NCBI GenBank assembly: GCA_022561735.1
Contig: JADFQR010000007.1
Coordinates: 1-13,982 of the forward strand
Direction: 5' to 3'
Origin: Chloroflexota bacterium
Lineage (GTDB): Bacteria > Chloroflexota > Dehalococcoidia > UBA1151
DNA length: 13,982 nucleotides
The notes beneath the pieces are model-generated. The model was not told the DNA's origin, ran no database searches, and saw only the letters and a list, made by a program, of their open reading frames with translations. The position numbers and the translations under genes are program-made. Positions within the stretch are counted from its first letter, which is position 1. Each line of letters opens with the position of its first letter. This document shows, piece after piece, positions 1 to 7,425 of the stretch.

Positions 1-96
1 TTCACCTTCGAAGAGGGAGGGGCGCAGCACACGCAGCGCGACCATCAGACGAACGGCATCACGACCATCGCCGACTGGCTGGCGGAGAAGCTATAG
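1..96 (+). CDS. 3' end of an unidentified protein (partial)
   Basis: The first frame is open from the window edge to a TAG at 94-96 and gives 31 residues, ending in IADWLAEKL. The tail is acidic and polar and finishes in an amphipathic helix-like segment. No motif is visible that would name a family. It is followed after 30 bases by another plus-strand gene, so the two may be co-transcribed. It is called coding because of its in-frame codon character and its position directly before a gene with a good ribosome site. The function cannot be judged from this fragment. Confidence 0.6.
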   Translation, partial: FTFEEGGAQHTQRDHQTNGITTIADWLAEKL

Positions 97-113
97 CCCG
101 CGGGCGACACAAC

Positions 114-119
114 GGGAGG
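114..119 (+). promoter_or_regulatory. Shine-Dalgarno site deciding a TTG start
   Basis: GGGAGG lies 7 bases before the TTG at 127. No ATG or GTG is better placed, so this site supports the unusual start codon of the following small gene. Confidence 0.6.
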
Positions 120-126
120 CAGCGGA

Positions 127-414
127 TTGACGTCAAAGCCCAAGACATTCAGTTTCCACTGGGGCAGCGGTATCGTCGCCGAGGAGGCGCAGGTGAGGAC
201 AGAGCATCACGTCCCGACGCTGCAGCTCCTTCGATATACCGAAGGGTCGATGGAGGGCCAGAGCGCCGTCAGATTTGCCCAGTACAGCCTGAGAGGCCGC
301 TTTGGCAGGGGACCGTTAATCATGTCAGCGGACGATCTGGACAAAATGCGCGCTTCATTGCGGGAGGCACCGGAACTGAGATCGCTTCTCAAGGCGCTCG
401 TCGAAGGAGACTGA
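127..414 (+). CDS. Conserved-looking small hypothetical protein (95 aa)
   Basis: This is a 95-residue soluble protein with no signal peptide or membrane segment. The N-terminal half looks beta-rich (FSFHWGSGIV, followed by alternating hydrophobic residues). The C-terminal third is helical and charged (SADDLDKMRASLREAPELRSLLKALV). I do not recognise the family. The start is TTG at 127, chosen because of the GGGAGG ribosome site. It lies 30 bases after the preceding frame and on the same strand, so an operon is likely. The segment SADDLDKMRASLREAPELRSLLKALV resembles a small helix-turn-helix-like or protein-interaction tail, but no DNA-binding claim is justified. Confidence 0.7.
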   Translation: MTSKPKTFSFHWGSGIVAEEAQVRTEHHVPTLQLLRYTEGSMEGQSAVRFAQYSLRGRFGRGPLIMSADDLDKMRASLREAPELRSLLKALVEGD

Positions 415-602
415 AGGAACCCGGGATTCTCCGCCGACAGGACGCTGCGTGCAGCTAGCCGCGTGAACGCGGACGGGGCTGTCGTTTGGTCGAGACGGTC
501 CGTGGCGCCTCACGGAAATCAGCGGCCCCTGATGCCGGTCATTGTTCATCCGTGCGCCGCGTGTCCTCATTCCCGGATGTTCGAGACGCCGGGGCCGGAC
601 GG
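415..602. terminator. Convergent intergenic region with two short hairpins
   Basis: The gap separates the plus-strand small gene from the minus-strand signal peptidase gene. It holds TCCGTG/CACGGA (499-516, loop of 6), immediately followed by ATCAG/CTGAT (518-533, loop of 6), and a weaker CCGCGT/ACGCGG at 459-472. No T-run follows on either strand, so a factor-independent terminator is not clear. The location between converging genes makes a bidirectional termination role plausible. No coding sequence is supported here. Confidence 0.3.
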
Positions 603-1739
603 TCATCCACCCGAAGCGTCTTCCGTTGCCTCCCCTGGCGTCTCCGTCGGTTGTTCGGTGGCGCCGGTCGTCATTTCTTCGGAGTCACTTTCTGCATTAC
701 CGCGCCGTCGTCGTCGTCGCGTGGGGGCTGGGTCCGGTACGACCTCCCGGCGGTCCAGGACAGCTTCGAGACGTTCCAGGACGGTGTTCTGCCGTTCAAC
801 GGCCTTCACCAGGCTCTGCGACGCGGTCGACATCGCCTGCACTGTCGCTGTGTGGCTCTGCAGGTGCGTGCCGTACTCGGCGATGGCGGCCGAGAAGTGC
901 TGGAGTGAGTCGCGCGTCTCGTTGATACCGTTCTCGATATCGGTCAGCCGTTCCTCTGATACCCGGGCGACAAGGCGAAGGTCGGCGGCCGCCACCATGG
1001 TTGCGCCTGACAGGGGCGTGGCCAGGACCTCAGCCGGAGCACCCGGTACTGCTCCTTCCGGCGTCACCTGACCGATATCTGGCTCGACGCCGGGATCGCG
1101 CTCCGTGGCAGTCGACAAACCGGGAGATTCCGGCGGTAAGGTTCCTGCCCCGCTCTGTGCTGCGACCACCACGTTGCGCCAGTTATCGGAGATGCCGATG
1201 TACAGGATGTAGCCGATCACCGAGATCGCCATCACCAGCGCGAAGATCCGCCCCTGCGGGCTGTTCAGGAACAGGAAAAGGTGCCCGATCTGCGGAACGT
1301 TTGCGACGACCACCCCTCCGACGCGGTCCGGCGCCACCGGTATCGGGTCGATGTTCGAGTTGGCGTCGCCCTTGGTGATGAACTGGACGTTGGTCCCGGT
1401 TTGCTGGATGTCGACGATGCGGTGCAGGGTGTTCGGCGGCAGCCCGAACTGCTCTTGATAAGCACGCGGGATCTCGACCTGGGCGATGTCCCCGACCCGG
1501 ATGTCCGCGGGGGCGATGTTACGCAGAATGACCAGGTCCCCACGTGAAAGCGCCGGCTCCATCGATCCGCTGACCACGGCCCCGATAGGCTTCAGCGTTC
1601 CCAGGGAGAACGCGATCGCGAGGTATATAAGGCCGAGCAGCGCGATGAGCGCCACGAAATCCATCCAGCCCCTTGTCTTGCGCGCTTCCTTCACCGTCTT
1701 CTCGGGCTTCATGGAGAGGCGCTCACCCTCCCCGGCCAT
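603..1739 (-). CDS. Signal peptidase I of the archaeal/SipW (S26B) type with a C-terminal coiled-coil extension
   Basis: This is a membrane serine protease that removes signal peptides from exported proteins. The catalytic part is residues 1-190. A first membrane helix (about 27-48) is followed by VVSGSMEP with nucleophile Ser59. LHRIVDI follows, with His106 in the position where bacterial LepB has Lys. Next is KGDANSNID with Asp125 and Asp131, then a second membrane helix (about 164-184). A Ser-His-Asp set in place of Ser-Lys marks the S26B class (SipW, archaeal and ER types). The remaining 190 residues should lie in the cytoplasm. They comprise a Pro/Gly/Ala linker, a coiled-coil-like stretch (about 254-330), a run of six Arg (341-346) and an acidic/Thr tail. 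SipW itself is only about 190 residues, so the extension is unusual. The start at 1739 overlaps the upstream gene by 17 bases, which suggests translational coupling. A second ATG at 1712, preceded by GGGGAGGG, is a credible alternative start. The neighbours suggest its substrates are the secreted proteins encoded just upstream. Confidence 0.9.
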   Translation of the reverse strand: MAGEGERLSMKPEKTVKEARKTRGWMDFVALIALLGLIYLAIAFSLGTLKPIGAVVSGSMEPALSRGDLVILRNIAPADIRVGDIAQVEIPRAYQEQFGLPPNTLHRIVDIQQTGTNVQFITKGDANSNIDPIPVAPDRVGGVVVANVPQIGHLFLFLNSPQGRIFALVMAISVIGYILYIGISDNWRNVVVAAQSGAGTLPPESPGLSTATERDPGVEPDIGQVTPEGAVPGAPAEVLATPLSGATMVAAADLRLVARVSEERLTDIENGINETRDSLQHFSAAIAEYGTHLQSHTATVQAMSTASQSLVKAVERQNTVLERLEAVLDRREVVPDPAPTRRRRRRGNAESDSEEMTTGATEQPTETPGEATEDASGG

Positions 1740-3687
1740 CGGGGGCGCCTGTCGATCGTTCCGGCCGCGTCACAACCCTCTCGTACAGCTCCTGCGCCAG
1801 AGTCGCGACCCGTGTGCCCGGCAGGAACCGGTATCCCACGTACACCACCAGCAGGATCACGAACAACGCCAGCAGCAATGTAAGCGGTATCGGTATGCCG
1901 ATGATGCTGAGGCCCGGCAACCCCCGGCTGCTGTCGAGCGAGGTTATGACCTGCGCCCGGACGGGCGGAGCCTCACCGGCGACGCCCCCGAAATTGGTCG
2001 AGACTGATACCTGGCTGTCGGCGTCCAGCGGGATGAACTCTGCGGACCCGCGCCCGTTTTCATCGGTCACGGTTGCGGGATTCACCAGTTCTCCGGACGT
2101 GGTTCGCCAGATCAGGGCGGCGCCGCTTACCGGGCGGTCCCCCAGCGTCACAAGCGCGTTGACCACCGTGGACTGGCCGATAGCGATGGTGGAGGGGTTC
2201 ACCGACACGTTGATACGAAGCGCGGTCTCGACCATCTCCATCTCTGCGATCACCGGCTCCGTGCCCGGAAGAACGCCGGAGACGGTGACCGTACCGTCGT
2301 CCCCAGGTGTTCCAGTGACGATTACCGGGAACGACTTGTGACTCTCCCCGGGCAGGAAGCTGGCGGAGTCCGGCATGTCCGCAGCCTCCGAGAACAGGAA
2401 CAGGGGGGTCTCGGCTGATGCCGGCGCAGGCGCGCCGGAGGCGTCCAGGAGCCGGGCGATGATGAAATTGCTTGCTGAATTGCCCGCGCTGGATGTGGGG
2501 TAGGCAAAGCTGATATCCAGCGACGCCACCGGCCGCGTGTGGGCCCGCGTCTCAACGGTCATTCCGACCATCCCTGACTGGGTGATCGTGATCTGCGTCG
2601 GCGATGGGCTCCCGGAGCTGTCGACCGTAGCGGAGGCGTAAGTGGCGGTTTCACCACAGGTCAAACCCTGCGGCACGGTTACCAGGGCGTTCCGGACCGA
2701 GATCCCACCAACCACGTCGGTCGTGACGCGCAAGACATCACACCTGAACAGGGCAGGAACCCCGTCAGCGTCCAGCGCCTGCGCTACCAGCAGGGCGGAC
2801 GGACCCCCGGGCAGAAAACGGTCTGGAACCACGTACACGGCGAGATGGGTTGGGTCCGACGGGACCAGCATTGTGGGGGCGGGTTGCCCCTCTTCCGCCG
2901 GCTCCCCGGTCGCCACTTCTACCATGGCCTGAGGCGTGATCGACACTGTCGCTGAGTCGGTGAGAAAGCCGTTGGCCTGCACGGTAAACGTGGCCTCACC
3001 GCGGTCGCCGGCGATGTACTCCCCGAACACGACGTTGGAACCGCTCGGTATCGTGTAAGTGGTCTCCGTAGGCGCGGCGAACCCCGGACGCGATGAAGTG
3101 ATGACGATGACCGTATCGGAGTTCGCCACTACCGGCGCGCCCTCAGCGCCTCTCAGGCTCACGACAAACCGGCCGGGCTGCGCGCTGCCCTCGGGCATCA
3201 CCGGCGGGGCCAGTTCAAGCTTGAGACCCAGGGGCGGCACGGCGCCGGTGCTGGACACCGTTTCCAGTGTCACCGATGCAGCGCCTTCATTCTCGACCGC
3301 GACGGTGATCGTTCCTGTTCCGGCTTTGAAAGTCGTTCGCACGGGGATCGATATCGCGACCGAGCCGGGCGGCGCCATCAGGGTGGGCGAGACCGTGAAC
3401 AGGTCCGGGTCAGAGGACCACAGGGAGATCTCCGTTTCGACGTCGGCCGGGAACGGGAAAGGCAGTCCGGCTTCGTTCTCCAGCCGCAGGAACAGCGTCT
3501 CGTAGACGCTGCCGTCGGCGAGTATCGTGCCCGGCCCCGCAGACAGGTTGACCGTCAGCGAGTTGGACGCTGAGAGCGGTTGCGTGTCCGCGCGCGCGAA
3601 CAACAGCAGTGCCGCAAGAAGCAGCAGTATGAGCGGGCCGCGGTGCGTCAGGCGGCCTGCCCTGTATATCTCCGAAAGTTTCGTCAT
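1723..3687 (-). CDS. Large membrane-anchored surface protein with tandem Ig-like (Big_1/invasin-like) modules
   Basis: The product is 654 residues. An N-terminal signal or anchor (about 18-33, LILLLLAALLLFARA) is followed by beta-rich repeats of about 100 residues each: roughly 42-145, 152-252, 280-380, 385-485 and 490-580. The last is the clearest Ig-like module of the bacterial Big_1/invasin type (INVSVNPSTIAIGQSTVVNALV, then VSGAALIWRTTSGEL, then TDENGRGSAEF). The third module holds a possible disulfide pair (Cys316, Cys344). A C-terminal membrane helix (about 597-618) and a basic cytoplasmic tail of about 36 residues end the protein. This predicts a stalk displayed outside the cell and fixed in the membrane. 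It may anchor or organise the small secreted proteins encoded upstream. The gene's end overlaps the signal peptidase start. The start at 3687 is the first residue before the basic/hydrophobic signal. The ribosome site before it (GGCGAAG) is weak. Confidence 0.8.
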   Translation of the reverse strand: MTKLSEIYRAGRLTHRGPLILLLLAALLLFARADTQPLSASNSLTVNLSAGPGTILADGSVYETLFLRLENEAGLPFPFPADVETEISLWSSDPDLFTVSPTLMAPPGSVAISIPVRTTFKAGTGTITVAVENEGAASVTLETVSSTGAVPPLGLKLELAPPVMPEGSAQPGRFVVSLRGAEGAPVVANSDTVIVITSSRPGFAAPTETTYTIPSGSNVVFGEYIAGDRGEATFTVQANGFLTDSATVSITPQAMVEVATGEPAEEGQPAPTMLVPSDPTHLAVYVVPDRFLPGGPSALLVAQALDADGVPALFRCDVLRVTTDVVGGISVRNALVTVPQGLTCGETATYASATVDSSGSPSPTQITITQSGMVGMTVETRAHTRPVASLDISFAYPTSSAGNSASNFIIARLLDASGAPAPASAETPLFLFSEAADMPDSASFLPGESHKSFPVIVTGTPGDDGTVTVSGVLPGTEPVIAEMEMVETALRINVSVNPSTIAIGQSTVVNALVTLGDRPVSGAALIWRTTSGELVNPATVTDENGRGSAEFIPLDADSQVSVSTNFGGVAGEAPPVRAQVITSLDSSRGLPGLSIIGIPIPLTLLLALFVILLVVYVGYRFLPGTRVATLAQELYERVVTRPERSTGAPDGRGG

Positions 3688-3953
3688 GTCTTCGCCTGTT
3701 CGAATGAGGACATCGAGACGGCCTGAACGATCCGCCGGTCAGATACAGATCGGCGTGACGAAAGAACGCTGGTTCTTGATTCGGCCGGATGTCGCACTAT
3801 CGGACACATTGATCGTGGCTCTGGTTCAGGGCCGGTCCAAGGGAGACCGCACCAAGACACATCGCGCGTCTCCACGGGTTCACGGGTTCAAAGAATAGGA
3901 GTAGACGGCCTCCGGCACCCGGTTCCGGATAGACCCCGGACAACGATGTCCCT

Positions 3954-4009
3954 GAAACGCTGCACGGCAGGCTTCGGGAAACGCTGCACGACACGCTCCC
4001 GGAAACGCT
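3954..4009. repeat. Short tandem repeat, 24-bp period
   Basis: Units begin at 3954, 3978 and 4002. The first two agree at 20 of 24 positions (shared start GAAACGCTGCACG). The third keeps only GAAACGCT. They lie in the 433-base gap 3688-4120, upstream of the Ig-like protein gene. Nothing else in that gap is clearly a gene or promoter. The repeat could be a regulator-binding array or a chance low-complexity segment. Confidence 0.5.
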
Positions 4010-4091
4010 CGGGCCGGTTCTTGCGAGGCCGCCACAGGCGTTGGGCTGCTGGTATTCCGTATCGATGTGAACTGGACACCTGCGTTGACAC

Positions 4092-4114
4092 TTGTCCGAC
4101 ACCCGGTGGGACAA
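4092..4114 (-). terminator. Hairpin just after the 215-aa secreted protein gene
   Basis: TTGTCC and GGACAA flank 11 bases. The inner CACC/GGTG can add pairing in an alternative fold. The hairpin begins 7 bases past the minus-strand stop at 4121. No T-run follows, so it may be a weak or factor-dependent terminator, or a 3' stabilising stem. Confidence 0.35.
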
Positions 4115-4120
4115 CCGTTA

Positions 4121-4768
4121 CTAGTTGATTCCGACGATGAATGTCAGGTCTGTCAGTGAACTCTGCTGCCCGGAAGGAGCGCCGCCGGGCACGGTGATGT
4201 CGGCAAGGATGTAAAGCACGCTCTGACCATCGACCGACGGCAGGAAGTTGGCTGCCGTGTTGGAGATGCTCAACGTCTTGAAGTTGTGCAGTTCGTCCGG
4301 GTCCGGGCAGACGTATCTGGCGCCGCCGTCTTCGAACGACCGCTGGGTGATCGAGTCGCAGCTTCCGGAGTAGCCACCGGCGGTCGCCGCCTGCTGGTCG
4401 GTGTCCAGGAAATAGACCCTGGTTTCCAGAAAAGCGTTCGGATTGAGCAGGACTCCCCCCGCTTCATCCGGGTCAGTCCAGATGAATTCAATCACCGTCG
4501 CATCGCTATCGTCGGGGTTTCCAAAGGTCAACTTGGAAAGAACGACCCCCTCCGTCTTCTTGCCCTTGCCCTGGACGCCGGTGAAGGTCGAGACCACGCT
4601 GGACACGTCCGCCCTGGCGCCGGAAATGGTGGACGGTGACGTGATCGTGAGCGTACTCGTGCTGGAGGTGGCGGCGTAAGCGGTCACGCTGATCATCCCT
4701 GCGAGCGCCAGGAACGCGACCAGGAACAGGCTGTTCACCCGCCTGTTCCGTTGTCTGGCTTGTGTCAT
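4121..4768 (-). CDS. Small secreted protein with signal peptide, unknown family
   Basis: The protein has 215 residues. A basic N-terminus (RQRNRR) is followed by a hydrophobic core (13-31) and a likely cleavage after AYA (residue 32). The mature protein opens with TSSTSTLTI, an alternating Ser/Thr-hydrophobic strand that closely matches the mature start of the 292- and 300-residue paralogs upstream. The rest is predicted beta-rich. It includes LSKLTFGNPDDSDATVIEF, a pair of cysteines (Cys137, Cys154) that could form a disulfide, and a C-terminus reading SSLTDLTFIVGIN. Apart from the mature start, cysteine spacing and overall layout, I see no clear homology to the paralog family. The likely location is extracellular, as a candidate substrate of the signal peptidase in this block. 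The start at 4768 is the ATG before the basic signal, with a poor ribosome site. Confidence 0.8.
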   Translation of the reverse strand: MTQARQRNRRVNSLFLVAFLALAGMISVTAYAATSSTSTLTITSPSTISGARADVSSVVSTFTGVQGKGKKTEGVVLSKLTFGNPDDSDATVIEFIWTDPDEAGGVLLNPNAFLETRVYFLDTDQQAATAGGYSGSCDSITQRSFEDGGARYVCPDPDELHNFKTLSISNTAANFLPSVDGQSVLYILADITVPGGAPSGQQSSLTDLTFIVGIN

Positions 4769-4788
4769 GGTTTTGACGCTCGCTCGCC

Positions 4789-4811
4789 GTCACCGGGGTT
4801 TCTCTGGTGAC
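4789..4811. promoter_or_regulatory. Inverted repeat ahead of the 215-aa secreted protein gene
   Basis: GTCACC (4789-4794) and GGTGAC (4806-4811) flank 11 bases, 20 bases upstream of the minus-strand start at 4768. It could be a 5' leader hairpin or an operator. The 118-base gap it lies in has no other visible feature. Confidence 0.3.
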
Positions 4812-4886
4812 CGCCCTGGTCTTCCGGGTATTCCCGCCGGGGCGATCTCAACAGGTCTTTTTGGCCGCTTCGGCTTTGCTCGTGGA

Positions 4887-5765
4887 TTACAGGGCCGTCA
4901 GTTGAACCAGGTCCGTCGGGCTGAGGCTGTCGCCGGAGCCTTCTGTCACGTCGATGGTGAACAGGGTCCCGCCGTCGATCGTCAGGCCGTAGGTGTAGCC
5001 GCCGAGGAGAATGAACGCCTGTCGTGCGTTTGTCAGCGTCAGGTAGTCCTGCGTCTCGCTGATAGTCGTCCCCGCTGCGTCCACGGCGTCCTGCCACACC
5101 CCATTGGTGCCGGAAACGCTGAACGGCGTGGTGCCGGCCCCTGTCGGGCAGCTACCCGAGTCGCAGAGCACTTCGATATTGATCAAGCGGTGCAGGAACG
5201 TGTAGTTCTTCACCAGCTCGTCCGTGTTTGTCACGAAGATTTCGACAAGAGCGGAATCGGTTGTCGAAAGCCCCTTCAGGTTGATTGCGAAGTGGTTGCC
5301 GCCCGTGATCGACGAAGTAGATCCGATGGAGGGCGACCAGGTCGCGCTCGACACGCCGGGAGCCTCTTCAAACACATCCGCAGCCGCGCTGTATGTGTTT
5401 GTGATGTCAGGGCTGACCGTGAAAGTCGTGCCGGAAATCGCGGTGATCGTGTGATACGAGTTCGTGCCGTCCAGCGGGTCGCCGTTGGCATCCTCGTCAA
5501 TCAGGATGTAGTCGCCGACTGCGAAGTTCGTCGCATCGTCGACCTGCACCGTAGTAGCGTCATCAGCGGTCCAGTTGGCCGCGCCGGGTACGTTCTGGCC
5601 GACGGAGAAGCCGAACTCGCCGCCCAGGCCGCCGACCGTGACGGTAACGGTGGACGAGGTCGACGTGCTCGCGAACGACACAACGGAGAGGACCAGCGCC
5701 GCTCCGACCGCGATGAGTGCGATCAAGAACGCCTTCTGGTGACCGGTCTTGCTAACTTTTGTCAT
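4887..5765 (-). CDS. Secreted beta-rich surface protein, paralog family member 1
   Basis: The product has 292 residues. A Lys-containing N-terminus is followed by a hydrophobic signal (12-31) ending SFA, with predicted cleavage near residue 32. The mature N-terminus is a Ser/Thr/Val strand (STSTSSTVTVTV). Segments shared with the two upstream paralogs come in the same order: NFAVGDYILIDEDA (80-93), SYHTITAISG (103-112), GNHFAINLKGLSTTDSALVE (156-175), ELVKNYTFLHR (183-193), a Cys pair in VLCDSGSC (201, 206), LTLTNARQAFIL (242-253), TIDGGTLFTID (262-272) and the C-terminal DSLSPTDLVQ (279-288). The family is not one I can name. The architecture (short signal, beta-strands, no membrane anchor) suggests an exported structural subunit. 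The ATG at 5765 has a ribosome site AAGGTG 9 bases upstream. A long leader precedes it. Confidence 0.85.
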   Translation of the reverse strand: MTKVSKTGHQKAFLIALIAVGAALVLSVVSFASTSTSSTVTVTVGGLGGEFGFSVGQNVPGAANWTADDATTVQVDDATNFAVGDYILIDEDANGDPLDGTNSYHTITAISGTTFTVSPDITNTYSAAADVFEEAPGVSSATWSPSIGSTSSITGGNHFAINLKGLSTTDSALVEIFVTNTDELVKNYTFLHRLINIEVLCDSGSCPTGAGTTPFSVSGTNGVWQDAVDAAGTTISETQDYLTLTNARQAFILLGGYTYGLTIDGGTLFTIDVTEGSGDSLSPTDLVQLTAL

Positions 5766-6128
5766 CGCTGTTCACCTTCTGGGCCGTCATCGACCTGGCC
5801 CGGGTACATGGGAGCTTTGTCTCAGTCCCGCTATCCGTTCGGCTCGGCGGACCTGCTCATCCAGGTCCCCTCCGTTGGATCTTCTGCCCGGCGCAAACGC
5901 CCGGGCCGCTCTTCGGGTCTTCATCCATACCCGTACCGGGCGAGGAACGAAACCATCGTGGGTGCTCACCGCCATACTGAGACCGAAGGGGCCATCCGGG
6001 ACGTTCTATCCGGGTCATCCCGGCGAGCCCTTCGTCTCATTTCGATGAGCCAGACGGGTCGCGTCCGAGCCTTTTTGCATCCACGGCTTGAGGCTTCCGG
6101 TGAACTCATTGATGCGGACGGATCAACG

Positions 6129-6152
6129 CCTGCGCTTACCCGTGAGCGCAGG
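6129..6152 (-). other. Stem-loop in the leader of the 292-aa secreted protein gene
   Basis: This is a perfect 8-bp inverted repeat with an 8-base loop, 364 bases upstream of the start codon. No T-run follows on the minus strand, so a simple terminator is unlikely. It could be part of a folded leader RNA. Confidence 0.4.
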
Positions 6153-6246
6153 AGGGGCGAAATCGCTGAAACCGGTCCCTGAGACACCCTTCGCCACTCG
6201 TCGTTTGTCCCTGACGTGAGGGGCCTCGGTCCAGGATCTGGCCGGA

Positions 6247-6276
6247 ATGATCCAATCGGTTAACCCGATAAATCAA
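6247..6276 (-). promoter_or_regulatory. Candidate sigma-70-like promoter with a repeat in its spacer
   Basis: Reading the minus strand, TTGATT (6276-6271) and GATCAT (6252-6247) are separated by 18 bases, in the most AT-rich stretch of this gap. The spacer contains the inverted repeat ATCGG/CCGAT around TTAAC (6255-6269), which could be an operator. Transcription from here would give the 292-aa secreted protein gene a leader of roughly 475 bases. The assignment rests on sequence resemblance only. Confidence 0.35.
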
Positions 6277-6437
6277 TTAACAGGGGCGGGCCAGCGAGCC
6301 GACAATCCCGGGACGGTTGGATCCGGGTATCCGGACGGTGCCGGACCGGTAGTGAAAGCGCGGGACGCCGGTTCGCGAGGTGGCCGGGCGTGGGAGGCAT
6401 CCCAGCCAACGGCGCCGCCGTGCGGTCTTAAACCTGA

Positions 6438-6481
6438 ACGCCCCGGCACGCCGTCGCTTACGCAACAGCGCCCCGGGGCGT
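6438..6481 (-). terminator. GC-rich stem after the 300-aa secreted protein gene
   Basis: ACGCCCCGG (6438-6446) can pair with CCGGGGCGT (6473-6481). The right arm also sits in a compact palindrome CGCCCCGGGGCG. On the minus strand the stem begins 42 bases past the stop at 6523 and is followed by a mildly T-containing stretch (TCAGGTTTAA). It is a possible terminator with a weak tail. Confidence 0.3.
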
Positions 6482-6522
6482 GGCAATCCGCTTTCCGCCG
6501 ATCGGCAGACCAAATTCAGGAA

Positions 6523-7425
6523 CTACCTGGCCGTGATCCCAACCTGGTCTGAAGGAGAGAGGGAGTCGCCGGATCCAACGGCGCCGCCCGTGGTATCGAT
6601 CGTGAACAGCGCCCCGCCCTCCACGGTCAACGCGTACACATGCCCGCCTTCAAGGACAAACTGCTGGCGTGCGTTCTGCAGCGTGAGGATATCGGCGGTG
6701 GCGTTAATGTCGTTGCCCGTTGCGTCAAGCGCCTCGCCAAACTTGCCGGAGTCGGTTACCGCGTTAAACGGAGCGTTGGCGGAACAGGTCGCCGAGGACG
6801 TGCTTTCGCATAGCACGTAAATGCCGATCGTCCGGTTCAGGTAGGTGTAGTTCTTGACCAGCTCGTTCGGGTTGGTCGTGATCATCTCCACGAACGCCGA
6901 ATCGGACGTGGTCAGGCCCTTGAGGTTGATGATGAAGTGATTGCCCGCCGTAACCGAGGTTGCGGAGTTGAGCGCGGGCGTCCAGGAGTGCACCCCGCCC
7001 GGGTACACCACCGCCTCCGTGACGCTGGCCGCTCCCGAGTAACCGGAGGGGACGTCAGGCGCGACCGTAAGCGCGCCGCCGGAGATCGCCGTGATCGTGT
7101 GGAACGACGCCTGGCCCGTGAACGCACTGCCGTCGGCGTCCTCGTCGATCAGGATGTAGTCACCGACCGCGAAATTGTTCGTGCCGCCGGTGATGACAAC
7201 GGTATCGCCGTCGTTGTCACTGAACCACGTTGTTGTTGAAGAAGCGTCCTGCGCCACCACGAACCCGAACTCACCGGCCAGTCCCGAGGAGGCGTTTATC
7301 GTGATCGTTGACGATGACGATGTGGCGGCAAATGATGCCACGGATATAAACAGCGCCGTCACGACGCCCAGAAGGGCAAGGACGAGCGCTTTCCTGTGGC
7401 TCAACGCTGAAATCTTGACAGTCAC
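6523..7425 (-). CDS. Secreted beta-rich surface protein, paralog family member 2
   Basis: The product has 300 residues and is visibly the closest relative of the 292-residue protein. The signal segment (11-33) ends SFA, followed by the mature strand ATSSSSTITI. The shared blocks are NFAVGDYILIDEDADG (84-99), SFHTITAISG (107-116), GNHFIINLKGLTTSDSAFVE (161-180), ELVKNYTYLNR (188-198), a Cys pair (206, 214), LTLQNARQQFVL (248-259), TVEGGALFTID (267-277) and C-terminal DSLSPSDQV (287-295). The start is a GTG at 7425. The upstream GGGGTGG is a modest ribosome site, and no ATG lies closer to the signal peptide. An extracellular structural role is inferred from the family architecture and the linked signal peptidase. 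Confidence 0.85.
   Translation of the reverse strand: MTVKISALSHRKALVLALLGVVTALFISVASFAATSSSSTITINASSGLAGEFGFVVAQDASSTTTWFSDNDGDTVVITGGTNNFAVGDYILIDEDADGSAFTGQASFHTITAISGGALTVAPDVPSGYSGAASVTEAVVYPGGVHSWTPALNSATSVTAGNHFIINLKGLTTSDSAFVEMITTNPNELVKNYTYLNRTIGIYVLCESTSSATCSANAPFNAVTDSGKFGEALDATGNDINATADILTLQNARQQFVLEGGHVYALTVEGGALFTIDTTGGAVGSGDSLSPSDQVGITAR

Larger units (their letters stand above)
5766..6437. other. Long non-coding leader region with several stem-loops
   Basis: No credible gene was found in this stretch. On the minus strand it would form the 5' leader of the 292-aa secreted protein gene. It includes an 8-bp stem with 8-base loop at 6129-6152 (CCTGCGCT/AGCGCAGG), a 5-bp stem with tetraloop at 6036-6049 (CTCAT/ATGAG) and short repeated ATCCGGG words near 5994-6014. 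I looked for remnants of a further paralog (the NFAVGDY and LTNARQ segments) in the minus frames and saw none. No match to a riboswitch class I know was seen. Confidence 0.4.

Noticed and set aside
3876..3900. tRNA-like GGTTCAAA near 3885
   Set aside because: No flanking 5-bp T stem, anticodon stem or acceptor stem can be formed.
5941..6180. A cyclic-di-GMP or other known riboswitch in the leader
   Set aside because: The conserved cores I know of are not present, and the hairpins match no class I can name.
4767..6182. A 471-codon plus-strand open frame
   Set aside because: It is antisense to the 292-residue secreted protein, its translation is Arg-rich without any family features, and the minus frame has a signal peptide and clear paralogs.
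5766..6522. A decayed fourth paralog in the long gap between two paralogs
   Set aside because: None of the conserved blocks could be found in any minus-strand frame of the gap.
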